A stretch of 61,871 nucleotides of DNA from Myxococcales bacterium (GCA_011526095.1 WYBA01000297.1:1-61871); one strand, 5' to 3'. Counted from the first letter of the stretch, positions 26,814 through 35,761 are shown. Notes: generated from the sequence alone by a model not told the origin. Numbers and translations: made by a program.

Positions 26814-27272
26814 ATGTCCGCCCCGTTCCGCCACCTGCTGGTCCCGACCGACTTCTCGCCGTGCTCCGATGAGGCGGTCCGGGTCGGCGCGGACCTCGCG
26901 CGGCGCTACGGCCTGCCGGTGACCCTGCTCCACGTGTTCGAGCCGCCGCGCCACCTGGTGGCGCGCGGGCCGCGGGAAGTGAACGCGATGATGGGGGCGC
27001 TCGAGGTCCGGCTCGGCGAGGTGCGTCACCGCGTCGCGGCCGGGGGCGTCACCGACGTGCGGACGATCGTCGTGCAGGGCGCGCCGCTCGAGCAGATCGT
27101 GGAGATGGCGCGAGACGGCGGCTTCGATCTGATCGTGATGGGGACCCACGGCGCCGGTGGGATGCGCCACCTGCTGCTCGGCTCGGTCGCCGAGCGCGTG
27201 GTGCACCGCGCGCCGTGCGCGGTGCTGGTCGTACGGCGCGACGCGGCGCTCGCGCAGCGCGCGGCGAGCTGA
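26814..27272 (+). CDS. Universal stress protein UspA family
   Basis: This is a 152-residue single Usp domain. It begins FRHLLVPTDFSPCSDEAVRV and carries the ATP-binding signature GTHGAGGMRHLLLGSVAERV (G-x2-G-x9-G-S), then CAVLVVRR. It is very similar to the protein encoded at 36444. It has its own sigma54-like promoter and shares an operator with the divergent CBS-hemN operon. Its 3' end nearly touches that of the convergent 27-heme cytochrome gene (8-base gap). Confidence 0.9.
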   Translation: MSAPFRHLLVPTDFSPCSDEAVRVGADLARRYGLPVTLLHVFEPPRHLVARGPREVNAMMGALEVRLGEVRHRVAAGGVTDVRTIVVQGAPLEQIVEMARDGGFDLIVMGTHGAGGMRHLLLGSVAERVVHRAPCAVLVVRRDAALAQRAAS

Positions 27273-27280
27273 CGGGTCGA

Positions 27281-28993
27281 TCAGCCGCCGCCGAACGGGT
27301 GGCAGCCGCTGCACTTGGTCGCGCGGGGCTCGTGGTCCTTGCGATCCGCGTGGCACGTGATGCACGTGGCGCGATCGCTGCGCGGGCCGGAGTGCGAGCC
27401 GTGGCAGCTCGCGCAGTCCTGGTGCTTCGGCACGGCGTGGAGCGCGGGCAGCTTGGCCACCTCGTGGCACGTCGTACACGCCGGCGGCGACGCGACGCCG
27501 TCGGGCCCGTGCGGGCGGTGGCAGGTGTCGCACGCCAGCGGCTGGTGCGGTCCCGTCGTGCGATCGGCGTGGCAGCTCGCGCACGCCGCCTTCGGCGTGA
27601 GCTTGGCGTCGTGGGTGGTGTGGCACGTCGAGCACTGGTCGCGGTGGCCCGCGGGCGCGCTCTGCGCCACCTCGGCGTGGCAGCTCGCGCACGCAGGCGC
27701 GGCCTTCGGCGCGTGGACGTCGCGGCCGTGGCAGGCGGCGCAGGCGGCGTGGACCGCGCCGGCGGCGGCCTTGGCCACGTTGTCGGCGTGGCATGTCCCG
27801 CACGCCGGGCGGGGCGCCTTCGGCTTGTGCGCCGCGGTCGGGTGGCACGCGGCGCAGTCCGCGTGCGCCTTGCCCTTGGGGCGATCGGTGTGGCACTTCG
27901 CGCACGAGGTGGTCCCGCGCGCGACGAACGCGACGCGGGCCTCGTGCGGCGCGTGGCAGTCGGCGCACGTCACGCCGCCGGCGTGGAACGCCGCCGAGCT
28001 CGAGGCGCCGTGGCACTTCGCGCACGCCGCGACCGGGCGGACGGCGACCGAGTCGCGCGGGTGGGGCGGGTGGCAGTCGACGCAGTCGCGCGGCGCGCCG
28101 CCGAGGCGACCGCCGTCGGGCGCCGTCGTCGGGTGGTGCGACTCGATCCGCTTGTGGCAGCCCTCGCACCGGTCCTCGGCGTTCGCGACGTCGTGCGGCG
28201 GGTGGCACGACTCGCACGCGCGGTGGGCCGTCGCGCGCACGGCCATGAGCGGCTTGTCCTCGTGGCAGCTCGTGCACGCGGCGGCCGCGGCGGCGACGAA
28301 GTCGTGGTTCTGGTGACAGCCGACGCACGCGTCGTGGCCGTTGCGCAGCGCGGTGGCGGCCGCGACCCGCGGCTCGTTCGTGGCGTGGCACTCGGCGCAG
28401 CGATCGGCCGCGTTGCCGGTGTCCTCGTGCGGATCGTGGCAGGTGAGGCAGCTCTTCGGATCGTCCGGATCGGCGTCGCCGTGACGTCGCGCGAGCTCGT
28501 CGTGGCAGCCGGCGCACGTCGGGACCAGCGGCTCGGGCTTGTGGATGTTGTGGCAGGTCCGGCAGTCCTCGCCGCCGTGGTGATCGAGCGCGGGCGCGGG
28601 ATCGCCGTCGTGGCAGCGCGCGCAGCCCTGCGTCGATACCGCCTCGTCGTCGCCGAACGCATGGCAGCCGAGGCAGTCGCCGGGCGTGTCCCCGGGCGCG
28701 CGCGCCGCCGCGGTCGCGCCGTGGACGTGATCCCGGTTGTCGTGGCAGCTCGCGCACAGGTCGGGCGACGGCACGCCGTACTGCCCCTGGCCGTGGCAGT
28801 CCGCGCACCCGACGTCCTCGAGCGCGAGGTGATCCTGGTGACCGGCGCTGGTCCGCACGTCCTGCCACCGCGCCGGGACGTCGCGCGGCACCTTGCTGCG
28901 CGGCTGCGCGTCGCGCGCGGTGATGTAGATCGCGACGACGCCCGCGGCGCCGAGCAGCGCGAGCAACGCGAGCAGTGCCAGGCGCTTCTTCAT
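27281..28993 (-). CDS. 27-heme c-type cytochrome
   Basis: This is a 570-residue protein with an N-terminal membrane anchor or uncleaved signal (MKKRLALLALLALLGAAGVV). I count 27 CXXCH motifs, from CADCH near residue 64 to CSGCH just before the C-terminus, about one heme per 19 residues after the anchor. Many are followed by PPH, APH or DPH, suggesting bis-His ligation. Such density implies a wire-like array on the periplasmic side. Its ATG overlaps the stop of the 13-heme cytochrome gene (ATGA). As last gene of the operon it probably stores or relays electrons between the quinol dehydrogenase and the outer-membrane conduit. No named family is recognised. Confidence 0.85.
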   Translation of the reverse strand: MKKRLALLALLALLGAAGVVAIYITARDAQPRSKVPRDVPARWQDVRTSAGHQDHLALEDVGCADCHGQGQYGVPSPDLCASCHDNRDHVHGATAAARAPGDTPGDCLGCHAFGDDEAVSTQGCARCHDGDPAPALDHHGGEDCRTCHNIHKPEPLVPTCAGCHDELARRHGDADPDDPKSCLTCHDPHEDTGNAADRCAECHATNEPRVAAATALRNGHDACVGCHQNHDFVAAAAAACTSCHEDKPLMAVRATAHRACESCHPPHDVANAEDRCEGCHKRIESHHPTTAPDGGRLGGAPRDCVDCHPPHPRDSVAVRPVAACAKCHGASSSAAFHAGGVTCADCHAPHEARVAFVARGTTSCAKCHTDRPKGKAHADCAACHPTAAHKPKAPRPACGTCHADNVAKAAAGAVHAACAACHGRDVHAPKAAPACASCHAEVAQSAPAGHRDQCSTCHTTHDAKLTPKAACASCHADRTTGPHQPLACDTCHRPHGPDGVASPPACTTCHEVAKLPALHAVPKHQDCASCHGSHSGPRSDRATCITCHADRKDHEPRATKCSGCHPFGGG

Positions 28994-30066
28994 ATGTGGC
29001 ACAGGCGGCACGGCAGCGCCGAGGTCGATCGATCGCGGTGATCGCTCTCCCACGCGGGGGTGTGCGGCGAGCCGCCGACGCCGCCGACCTTGTGGCAGTC
29101 GACGCACAGCTGCTCGCCGGCACCGCTGTGGCACGCCGCGCAGGACGTGGGATCGCGGCGCGCGGCCGGGCCGTGGGAGTTGGTGCCCGGCCCGATCCCG
29201 ACCCAGCCCGGCGGGTGGGGCGAGATCGACCCGAGCGCGCCGGGCTCGAACGCGACGCCCTCGTCGACGTGGCAGGCGCGGCACGCCGACTCCTCGTGGC
29301 ACGAGCTGCACATCCCGGGATCCGCGCGCGCCTCCTCGGCGTGGCGCGACCGGAACCCGGCGCGGTGCAGGCCCATGCCGTCGGGCACGTCGAACTTGAT
29401 CGAGGCGGGCACCGCGGCGGTGGTCACGCCGTGGCAGCTCGCGCACTGCGACTCGCTGTGGCAGCTCGCGCACATCGCCGCCTCGGACGACGCGCGCAGG
29501 CCGTGCTCGCGGATCCAGTCGCCGTCGTGGACGAGGTGCGACGCCGGCGGCGTGCCCTCGGCCTCGAGATCGACGTGGCACGTCCCGCACTTTTCGGGCG
29601 TGTACTGCTCGTCGTGCTGGTGACAGCTCAGGCACATCGCCATGCGCGGCCGGATCGGACCGTCGCCGCGCGTCACGTCCTGGTGGCAGCGGGCGCAGTT
29701 GCCGTTGAGCCGCGGGACGTGGGTGGCGTGGGCGAAGGTCAGGTGCTTGCGGGCCATCGCCGCCGCCTCGGCCGCGTACGGGTCGGAGTGGCAGCCGAGG
29801 CAGTCGCGCGTGTCGTGCGGCTTGTCGTGGCAGCTGACGCAGCCCGCGGCGTCTGGGAAGATCACCGGGTCGGTGTCCAGGGCGCGCGACACCGGCTCGT
29901 GGCAGGTCAGGCAGCTCACGCCGGCGCGGACGTGCGCGCCGTGGGCGAACGGGTGGCGCCCCTTCGACTTGAGGCCGAGCACGCCGGCGCACGCGCCGAG
30001 CGCGACGACGATCGCCGCGATCCACAGGGCGCGGCGGCGCGTCGGCATCGTCGACTTCGTCCGCAT
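28990..30066 (-). CDS. 13-heme c-type cytochrome
   Basis: This 358-residue protein has an N-terminal hydrophobic helix (residues 13-32) and 13 CXXCH sites, from SCLTCHEP to a C-terminal PCRLCHI. Several paired sites (MCASCHSESQCASCH, MCSSCHEESACRACH) are typical of NrfH/octaheme-like electron-transfer arrays. It lies directly after the beta-barrel gene with a 1-base overlap, as porin-associated cytochromes such as MtrA/PioA do, and is the best candidate for a barrel-inserted cytochrome. This pairing is inference; the sequence is not clearly MtrA. Confidence 0.85.
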   Translation of the reverse strand: MRTKSTMPTRRRALWIAAIVVALGACAGVLGLKSKGRHPFAHGAHVRAGVSCLTCHEPVSRALDTDPVIFPDAAGCVSCHDKPHDTRDCLGCHSDPYAAEAAAMARKHLTFAHATHVPRLNGNCARCHQDVTRGDGPIRPRMAMCLSCHQHDEQYTPEKCGTCHVDLEAEGTPPASHLVHDGDWIREHGLRASSEAAMCASCHSESQCASCHGVTTAAVPASIKFDVPDGMGLHRAGFRSRHAEEARADPGMCSSCHEESACRACHVDEGVAFEPGALGSISPHPPGWVGIGPGTNSHGPAARRDPTSCAACHSGAGEQLCVDCHKVGGVGGSPHTPAWESDHRDRSTSALPCRLCHI

Positions 30067-31283
30067 CAGTGCGGGACCTCCCACCGCCGGCTGACGCGGA
30101 CGAGCGCGTCGACGCGGTGGCGATACTCGGGCGAGGCGCTCGCCTCGATCGCGCCGGCGATCTCCCACACCTCGGGGCGGTAGCCGATCGCGACGAGGCC
30201 CCACGGCCACACCGCGCCCCGCCCGGCGTCGTGATCGGGCACGGCGAGCTCGAGCTCCGTCGAGGCCGTCCACTGCTTCGTCAGCGGCAGCCGTCCGAAC
30301 CCGCGCACGCCGGTCCAGCCGCCGCGCTCGTCGACATCTCCGTCGGGGGCGGGGGCGCCTTGCCGCCGCAGCTCGAGCCCGATCGCGCCGTCGCCGTGAT
30401 CGTCGAGCCGCAGCGTCGCTCTCGCCACCAGGTCCTCGTGCACCTCGTCGTCCACGAACCGGACGCCGGCGCTGCCGCCGACGTCGAGCCGAGGCGCCGC
30501 GCGCCACCGCACGTCGGCGCCGGCGAGCCGCGACGGCACGTCGCCGAGCACGGAGAACAGCGAGGTCGCCGGCAACAGGTGAGAGGCGGAGCGATGGACC
30601 GCGAACGCCTCGAGCCGCACCGCGCGTAGCCGGTGCGTCGCGGCGAGCCGCGCCTCGGCCAGCCCGCCGCCGGCGAGGTCGTACGCGCCGCTGGCGCCGA
30701 CGTCGGTCCGGCGCCGCGTGTACGTGGCGTCGAGCGCGAGCTCGTGGGTGTGCAGCGCGCCGCGGTCGCGACGCTGCATCCACGCCAGGCCGAACCGGGC
30801 GTCGCCGACGGGGCGCGCGGCGCGCGCGCCGATCGCCCAGTCCCACGACCGCTCGCCCAGCCGCGGCACCACCGGCAGGCCGGCGAACGCCTGCGCCTCG
30901 AACCGCGCGGGCAGGGCTGCCCGACCCGACAGCCCGTCGAGGTGGAGCGGGCGCAGCGCGCCGGCGACCACGAGGTGGCGGCCCACGCGCAGGGCGGCGC
31001 GGCGCTTGAGGTCGCGCAGCTCGACGCGCATGATCAGCGCGTCGGCGTCGGGATCGCCGCCGCCGCTGGCGTCCTGGTCGGGGCCGACGCCGGTCCACAC
31101 GACCGCCTCGGCGTCGATCCACGGCCGCGCGCGGTCGTCGGCCTCGAGCACGAGCAGGCCGGCGGGGGCCTGCGCCGCCGCCAGCGCGTCGCCGCGCAGG
31201 CGCAGCGGCTCGGCGTGCGCCGTCGGCGTGGCCGCGGCGAGCGCGGCCGCGACCGCGAGCGCGATGGACGGTGCGCGCGTCAC
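30066..31283 (-). CDS. Outer-membrane beta-barrel of the cytochrome conduit
   Basis: This 405-residue protein has a signal peptide (cleavage after PTAHA, about residue 24) and long runs of alternating polar and hydrophobic residues rich in Arg/Asp, such as RFGLAWMQRRDRGALHTHEL. It has almost no Cys, which fits a transmembrane barrel of about 16-20 strands. Lying between a quinol dehydrogenase module and the 13-heme cytochrome, it probably plays the sheath role of MtrB/PioB-type proteins. There is no CXXC of the MtrB N-terminal type, so it may be a separate porin class. The GTG start overlaps the upstream stop. Confidence 0.7.
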   Translation of the reverse strand: MTRAPSIALAVAAALAAATPTAHAEPLRLRGDALAAAQAPAGLLVLEADDRARPWIDAEAVVWTGVGPDQDASGGGDPDADALIMRVELRDLKRRAALRVGRHLVVAGALRPLHLDGLSGRAALPARFEAQAFAGLPVVPRLGERSWDWAIGARAARPVGDARFGLAWMQRRDRGALHTHELALDATYTRRRTDVGASGAYDLAGGGLAEARLAATHRLRAVRLEAFAVHRSASHLLPATSLFSVLGDVPSRLAGADVRWRAAPRLDVGGSAGVRFVDDEVHEDLVARATLRLDDHGDGAIGLELRRQGAPAPDGDVDERGGWTGVRGFGRLPLTKQWTASTELELAVPDHDAGRGAVWPWGLVAIGYRPEVWEIAGAIEASASPEYRHRVDALVRVSRRWEVPH

Positions 31284-31543
31284 CCGACGTTCCCGTCCTT
31301 CCCCGGGGCGGGGGACGCGGCGGCCTTCTCGTCCTCGCCGAGGACCCGCGCCCGCCGCAGATCCGCGATCACGACCCAGACGTAGAGCATCAGCGACAGC
31401 GTGCCGATGCCCTGGGCGACCGACATCGCGACCATCACCGACAGCGGCGACGGCAGGACGATCGACCAGACGATCATCGCGAGCGCGACGAGGCACATCA
31501 CGCACGCGGCGACGAGGATCTGGCGCTGGCGGTGCGCGGTCAC
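31280..31543 (-). CDS. Small two-helix membrane protein of the cytochrome operon
   Basis: This 87-residue protein has two hydrophobic helices (about residues 9-30 and 38-62) and a charged tail DLRRARVLGEDEKAAAS. It is coupled on both sides by GTGA overlaps, between the NapC-type gene and the beta-barrel gene, so it belongs to the same machine. No family is recognised. It could stabilise the quinol dehydrogenase in the inner membrane. Confidence 0.7.
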   Translation of the reverse strand: MTAHRQRQILVAACVMCLVALAMIVWSIVLPSPLSVMVAMSVAQGIGTLSLMLYVWVVIADLRRARVLGEDEKAAASPAPGKDGNVG

Positions 31544-32205
31544 GGCGTGCCTCCCGTCGCAGGCGCGCCGTGCGGCGGCGCGGTCGGCTCGCCGTTCGAC
31601 GCGAACGGGTGCGCCGGGCCATGGCAGCCCTTGCTCGCGCAGCTCGCGGTGGCGTCGTCGGCGGTCGCCTTGTGATCCGGCACCTGCGCGAACCCGGGCA
31701 GCGTCGTCGAGTGGCAGTGCGTGCACGTGCTGTTCGGGAACGGCTTGAAGATCTTGATCGTCTTCACGGCCTCCTCGAGCGGCGTGTCCCAGTACTTGGT
31801 GAGGTAGCCGTAGACGTGGTGCAGCCCGGCGATCTTGGTCGCGACCGTGCCGAACATCCCGTAGTCGGCGTGGCACGTGTAGCAGCTCTTGTCGCCGAAC
31901 AGCTCGTTGCGCGCGTGCATCGCCGACAGGCTGGTCGAGTGCGGATCCTCGGCGTCCTTGATCCACGGCTCCATCACGTGGCAGCCGCCGCAGAAGTCGC
32001 GCTTGGTCGTCTGGACGAACCCGGCGTAGCTGCCGCTGCCCGCCGACAGGATCGGGAACAGCCCGAGCCCCGCCAGCAACAGCAGCTTGGTCTGCGTGTT
32101 CAGCGGCGGTCGCTTGACGATGTAGTGGACCAGCAGCGCCGCGGCGATCACCGCGCACAGGATCGTGATCGCGGGGAGCGGGTTACCTAAGATCGACGTC
32201 GCCAT
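31540..32205 (-). CDS. NapC/NirT/CymA-type quinol dehydrogenase cytochrome
   Basis: This 221-residue protein has two predicted membrane helices (about residues 10-30 and 40-60) and three CXXCH sites (CGGCH, CYTCH, CTHCH) plus CASKGCH, which could be a fourth, unusual CX4CH heme site. The segment RDFCGGCHVMEPW with a nearby Met resembles the quinol-site heme of NapC/NrfH. It would pass electrons from menaquinol to periplasmic cytochromes, as CymA does. Its start lies inside the end of the preceding 12-heme gene (23-base overlap). Confidence 0.82.
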   Translation of the reverse strand: MATSILGNPLPAITILCAVIAAALLVHYIVKRPPLNTQTKLLLLAGLGLFPILSAGSGSYAGFVQTTKRDFCGGCHVMEPWIKDAEDPHSTSLSAMHARNELFGDKSCYTCHADYGMFGTVATKIAGLHHVYGYLTKYWDTPLEEAVKTIKIFKPFPNSTCTHCHSTTLPGFAQVPDHKATADDATASCASKGCHGPAHPFASNGEPTAPPHGAPATGGTP

Positions 32206-33415
32206 CGAGGTGCTCGCTGGTTTCGGGGGTGAGGAACACGATGTCGCCGATCGCGTCGACGCTCGGGTGGCAGGTCGTGCACGCCGAGATCGGCATGTCC
32301 GGGGTGTGCAGCCCGCCGGTGGGCGGCAGCCCGTGGCAGGTGCCGCAGCTCGCCTCGCCGTCGCCGGCGTGTGACCACACCGGTCGCGCGTCGCCGTGGC
32401 AGTAGCCGGCGCACGTGCCGGTGACGCGATCCCAGCCGATGTCGGCCACGACCTCGGCGGGCAGCGCGGTATCGATGTGCCCCGCCGACCGCACGTCGGT
32501 GGGGACGACGTGGCACGTCGCGCACGGCACCGGGCCGCGCAGCTGTGACGACGTCAGGTGGGCGCGGTGGACGCCGACCGCGAGCGTCTGCGGCGAGGTC
32601 TCGCCGAAGATGCTGCGCGGCGGCGCCGGCGACGTCTCGTCGCCGTGGCACGCGATGCACCCGTCGAGCCCGACCGGGATGCCGCCGCCCGCGACGACGT
32701 TGCCGACGTCGAGCGTGCCGTCGAGGTGCGGGGCGCCGCGGTGGCAGGCATCGCACCCGCCGTCGGCGCCGGCCGCGGTCGCCGCGTGATCGGCGGGTGG
32801 CTCGCCGTGGCAGCCGCCGCACGCGGCCGCCCCGGGCTGGTCCCAGCGAGGGGCCGACGCGGTCGCGGCGTCGTCGCCCAGGATCCCACCGTGACAGTAG
32901 ACGCCCGAGCACGTCTGCGTCGCCGGGTCGTAGGCCGGCGCCGCCGTCCGCCGCGGCGGCTCGACGTCGCGCGCGGCCAGCGGACCGAACACGACCTCGG
33001 CGGGCGCGTCGTCGCGGGCGCCGGAGGCCAGGAGGATGTGGCCCTCGGCGTCCCACGACTCGGGCACGACATGGCACTCGGTGCACGCGATGCCCGCGGT
33101 CACCAGGTGCGTCGGGTGCGCGTCCTCGGATTCGTCGTGACAGGTGTCGCACGCCGTCGGCCCCTCGGCGTGGCAGTCGAGGCAGGACTGCCCGCTGGTG
33201 CCGCCGCCGAAGTCGTCGCCGTGGCAGCCCTGGCACAGCGCGAAGTCCCAGTCGAGCTCGCGGAGCACGTCGCCGTGGAAGCCCACGGCGCCGGGCTCGG
33301 CGATGCCCGAGGGGTGGACCCCCTGGGGCCGCGCGCCGTCGCGATCGCGGTCGGAGGCGCATCCGCCCCCGGCCGCGATCACCGCCGCTATGACGACGGC
33401 GCGCACGCGGCTCAC
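32183..33415 (-). CDS. 12-heme lipoprotein with CX3CH and CX4CH sites
   Basis: This is a 410-residue lipoprotein (lipobox AAGGGC). It has ten CXXCH motifs plus CSGVYCH (CX4CH) and CAGYCH (CX3CH). The repeated layout, variant site then PxWD...CGGCHG-PP, resembles the Geobacter-type CxxxxCH...CXXCH family found in outer-surface cytochromes. Segments such as PHLDGTLDVGNVV and SAGHIDTALPAEVV repeat with each heme cluster. It is coupled to the decaheme gene upstream. An outer-membrane or surface location is likely. Confidence 0.85.
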   Translation of the reverse strand: MSRVRAVVIAAVIAAGGGCASDRDRDGARPQGVHPSGIAEPGAVGFHGDVLRELDWDFALCQGCHGDDFGGGTSGQSCLDCHAEGPTACDTCHDESEDAHPTHLVTAGIACTECHVVPESWDAEGHILLASGARDDAPAEVVFGPLAARDVEPPRRTAAPAYDPATQTCSGVYCHGGILGDDAATASAPRWDQPGAAACGGCHGEPPADHAATAAGADGGCDACHRGAPHLDGTLDVGNVVAGGGIPVGLDGCIACHGDETSPAPPRSIFGETSPQTLAVGVHRAHLTSSQLRGPVPCATCHVVPTDVRSAGHIDTALPAEVVADIGWDRVTGTCAGYCHGDARPVWSHAGDGEASCGTCHGLPPTGGLHTPDMPISACTTCHPSVDAIGDIVFLTPETSEHLDGDVDLR

Positions 33416-35643
33416 TCCAGCCCGTGCACCTTCTCGATGTCGAACCCGCCGCCCTCACCGTGGCAGGTGGCGCAGCTCTCGAGGCCCGCGGTCGTCGTCA
33501 TCACGTAGGCGTGCGCGGCGACGTGCGGCGCGTCGTGGCAGCCGAGGCAGGCGGCCGCCTCCGGCTGGTACCAGATCGTCTCGATCGGGCGGAACGCGTT
33601 GGTCGCCGGCGTCGCCGCGCTGAACGGCTCGCACAGCGAGTCGGTGTCCGCGGCCGGATCCTCGGTGCACTCGAAGATCTGGTCGAAGCTCGGCAGCAGG
33701 TCCGGCGTGGTCAGCGGCAGGCGGTACGTCGTGCCGACGTGGCACTTGGTGCAGTTCGCCGGGTTGCTCGGGTAGCGCGTCTCCGAGAAGTCGTGCGGCG
33801 CGCCCTGCGGCGTGCCCACGGACGGCGCCGGGTTGGCGCCGAGCACGTAGGCCTGGCTCAGCTCCTCACCCATGTGGATGCCGTGGATCATCTTCTTGAG
33901 GTGCACGGTGTGGACGTACGGCTGGTTGGCCGCGCCCTCGAGCCGCGAGATCCGCTCCTCGTTGACGTTGTTGGCGTTGTGGCACAACGCGCAGTACTCC
34001 GGGTCCTCGCGCCCGCCGCCGTGGAACGACAGCTGGTCGTGGCACGTGTCGCACTTCGCCTTCGCGACGATCTGGCGGCGCGGCGTCGCGGTCGTGTCGG
34101 TGACCGGGAAGAAGAACCGCGGCGGCGTGCCGGCGAGGCGGCAGCTCGCGTTGCTGGTCGGCGGGCAGGCCGGCCGCGACGGATCCGGATCGGTGTACGT
34201 GGTGTAGTACTCGAAGCCGACGGTGTAGCTGCCCTCGGCGTCGAGCGGGATCGCGGACGCGGCGGGCGCGGTCCAGCTGAACACGCCGTTGGCGGCGTCG
34301 ACGGCGGTGATGTCGGCCGTCGCGAGCGTCGCGCTCCAGTAGCGCGCGTAGTCGGTGTTGGGGCCGGCGAACGTCGCGCGCAGCGAGCTCAGCGGGTTGG
34401 TCAGGATGTTGCGCGGGGTCCCCGCCGGCACCTGGACCGTGAACACGATCGTCGGCTGCTGGCCGGGCGCGGTGTTGGTGACCGACTGGATCGTGATGAA
34501 CGGCTCGACGCGGTTGGGGTCGAGCTCCGGCACGTAGTGCCGCGCGACGATCGGCTCGACGCCGGAGGTCGCGCCGTGGCACAGCGAGCAGTCGTCGTCG
34601 GGCTCGATCGACCCGATGTGCTGCGTCTGCCACGGCTGCGTCGGCGTCGCGAACGTGATGTTGTCGTGGCACGAGGTGCACGACGCGACGGTGGGCTTGG
34701 TGCTCCAGTAGTCGGCCTGGGCCGCCTCGGTGTCGTGGCACTCGGTGCACTGCGCGAGCGCGTGCGGGTAGACCACGTCGGAGTAGTCGTGGACCGAGCC
34801 GCCGAACCCGATGATCTGGTACGGCACGCCGCCGACGACGGAGGGCAGTTCCTCGCCGCGGTGGATCTTGTGGACCATCACCCGCAGGTCGACCGTGTTG
34901 CCGCTGTCGGGGTCGCTGGTCTGCGAGCTGTGGCACATCACGCACAGCGAGATGCTCTTGCGCGAGCCGCCGTGGAACGCGAACGAATCGTGGCACTGCG
35001 CGCACGCCGCGTCGGTCACGACCTCGCGGGTGTTGGTGACCGCCGAGCCGTTCGGCACGAAGTCGAACGTGTCGTCGTCGCCGTAGCGGACGTCCTCGAA
35101 CGTGCGCGAGCCGTAGACGCCGACCGTGTGGGTCCGCGTCGCGTCGGCGCCGTTGATCGCGGTGGCGAAGGTGTAGCGGTAGGTGCCCTCGCCGACGCCG
35201 ATCTCCTCCCAGGTGCCGTTGGACTCGCCGGCCGCCTGCGCGCTGGCGTTGGTCGTGTACGAGGTGTACTGGCCCGGGTCGCCGTCCTCGTCGGTGCCGA
35301 GGTGCGCCAGGATGAAGCTCATGCTGACCGCGCCCTCGGTGAACATCCCGGAGCGGTCGAGCGGCGTGCCGTCCTCGTCGGTGATCTTCACCGTCGCGGT
35401 GGCCGTCGTGCCCGTGAGCGACGCCTCGAGCACCTCGACGACGAGGCCTGCCTCGGTGAGGTAGGCGTCGCGCCCGGGCTCGCCGGGCTCGCCCGGATCG
35501 CCCGGATCACCGGGATCGCCCGGCTCGCCGGGCTCGCCGTCGGTACCGTCGGTGCCGCCGGGCCCTTGTGGGCCCTCCGGTCCTTCGCACGCGACGCCCA
35601 GGAGCGCCGCGAGCAGCGTGAGCGAATGCAGATGTGGCCTCAT
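33412..35643 (-). CDS. OmcA/MtrC-family decaheme surface cytochrome with collagen-like stalk
   Basis: This is a 743-residue lipoprotein (LLGVAC, lipid Cys19). Residues 21-57 form a collagen-like Gly-X-Y run (GPEGPQGP ... GEPGEPG) that could hold the protein off the membrane. Two beta-domains alternate with two pentaheme clusters: five CXXCH between about residues 213 and 354, and five between about 548 and the C-terminus. Signatures such as CHDSFAFHGG and MIHGIHMGEEL are typical of OmcA/MtrC-type terminal reductases that pass electrons to minerals or partners. It is the first gene of the operon, with SD GGAGG and a sigma54-like promoter. Confidence 0.9.
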   Translation of the reverse strand: MRPHLHSLTLLAALLGVACEGPEGPQGPGGTDGTDGEPGEPGDPGDPGDPGEPGEPGRDAYLTEAGLVVEVLEASLTGTTATATVKITDEDGTPLDRSGMFTEGAVSMSFILAHLGTDEDGDPGQYTSYTTNASAQAAGESNGTWEEIGVGEGTYRYTFATAINGADATRTHTVGVYGSRTFEDVRYGDDDTFDFVPNGSAVTNTREVVTDAACAQCHDSFAFHGGSRKSISLCVMCHSSQTSDPDSGNTVDLRVMVHKIHRGEELPSVVGGVPYQIIGFGGSVHDYSDVVYPHALAQCTECHDTEAAQADYWSTKPTVASCTSCHDNITFATPTQPWQTQHIGSIEPDDDCSLCHGATSGVEPIVARHYVPELDPNRVEPFITIQSVTNTAPGQQPTIVFTVQVPAGTPRNILTNPLSSLRATFAGPNTDYARYWSATLATADITAVDAANGVFSWTAPAASAIPLDAEGSYTVGFEYYTTYTDPDPSRPACPPTSNASCRLAGTPPRFFFPVTDTTATPRRQIVAKAKCDTCHDQLSFHGGGREDPEYCALCHNANNVNEERISRLEGAANQPYVHTVHLKKMIHGIHMGEELSQAYVLGANPAPSVGTPQGAPHDFSETRYPSNPANCTKCHVGTTYRLPLTTPDLLPSFDQIFECTEDPAADTDSLCEPFSAATPATNAFRPIETIWYQPEAAACLGCHDAPHVAAHAYVMTTTAGLESCATCHGEGGGFDIEKVHGLE

Positions 35644-35669
35644 GGATGGATCCTCCGGTGCGGTCGCTC

Positions 35670-35685
35670 AGCACGTTCCGTGCCG
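35670..35685 (-). promoter_or_regulatory. Sigma54-like promoter of the multiheme operon
   Basis: The minus strand reads CGGCACGGAACGTGCT. The -12 C (35671) is 28 bases before the ATG, leaving room for a leader with GGAGG. Confidence 0.6.
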
Positions 35686-35746
35686 CTGGAAATCCGCGCG
35701 GATGGCGCAATCACGATGCAAGCGATGCGCGCGACGCATGTTCGCG

Positions 35747-35761
35747 GCGCAAGGGTTGCGC
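35747..35761. promoter_or_regulatory. Perfect GCGCAA-GGG-TTGCGC operator
   Basis: This exact 6+3+6 inverted repeat lies between the divergent sigma54-like promoters of the multiheme operon and the usp gene. It is the best copy of the motif also seen at 23852, 26698, 38982 and 39011. Confidence 0.65.
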
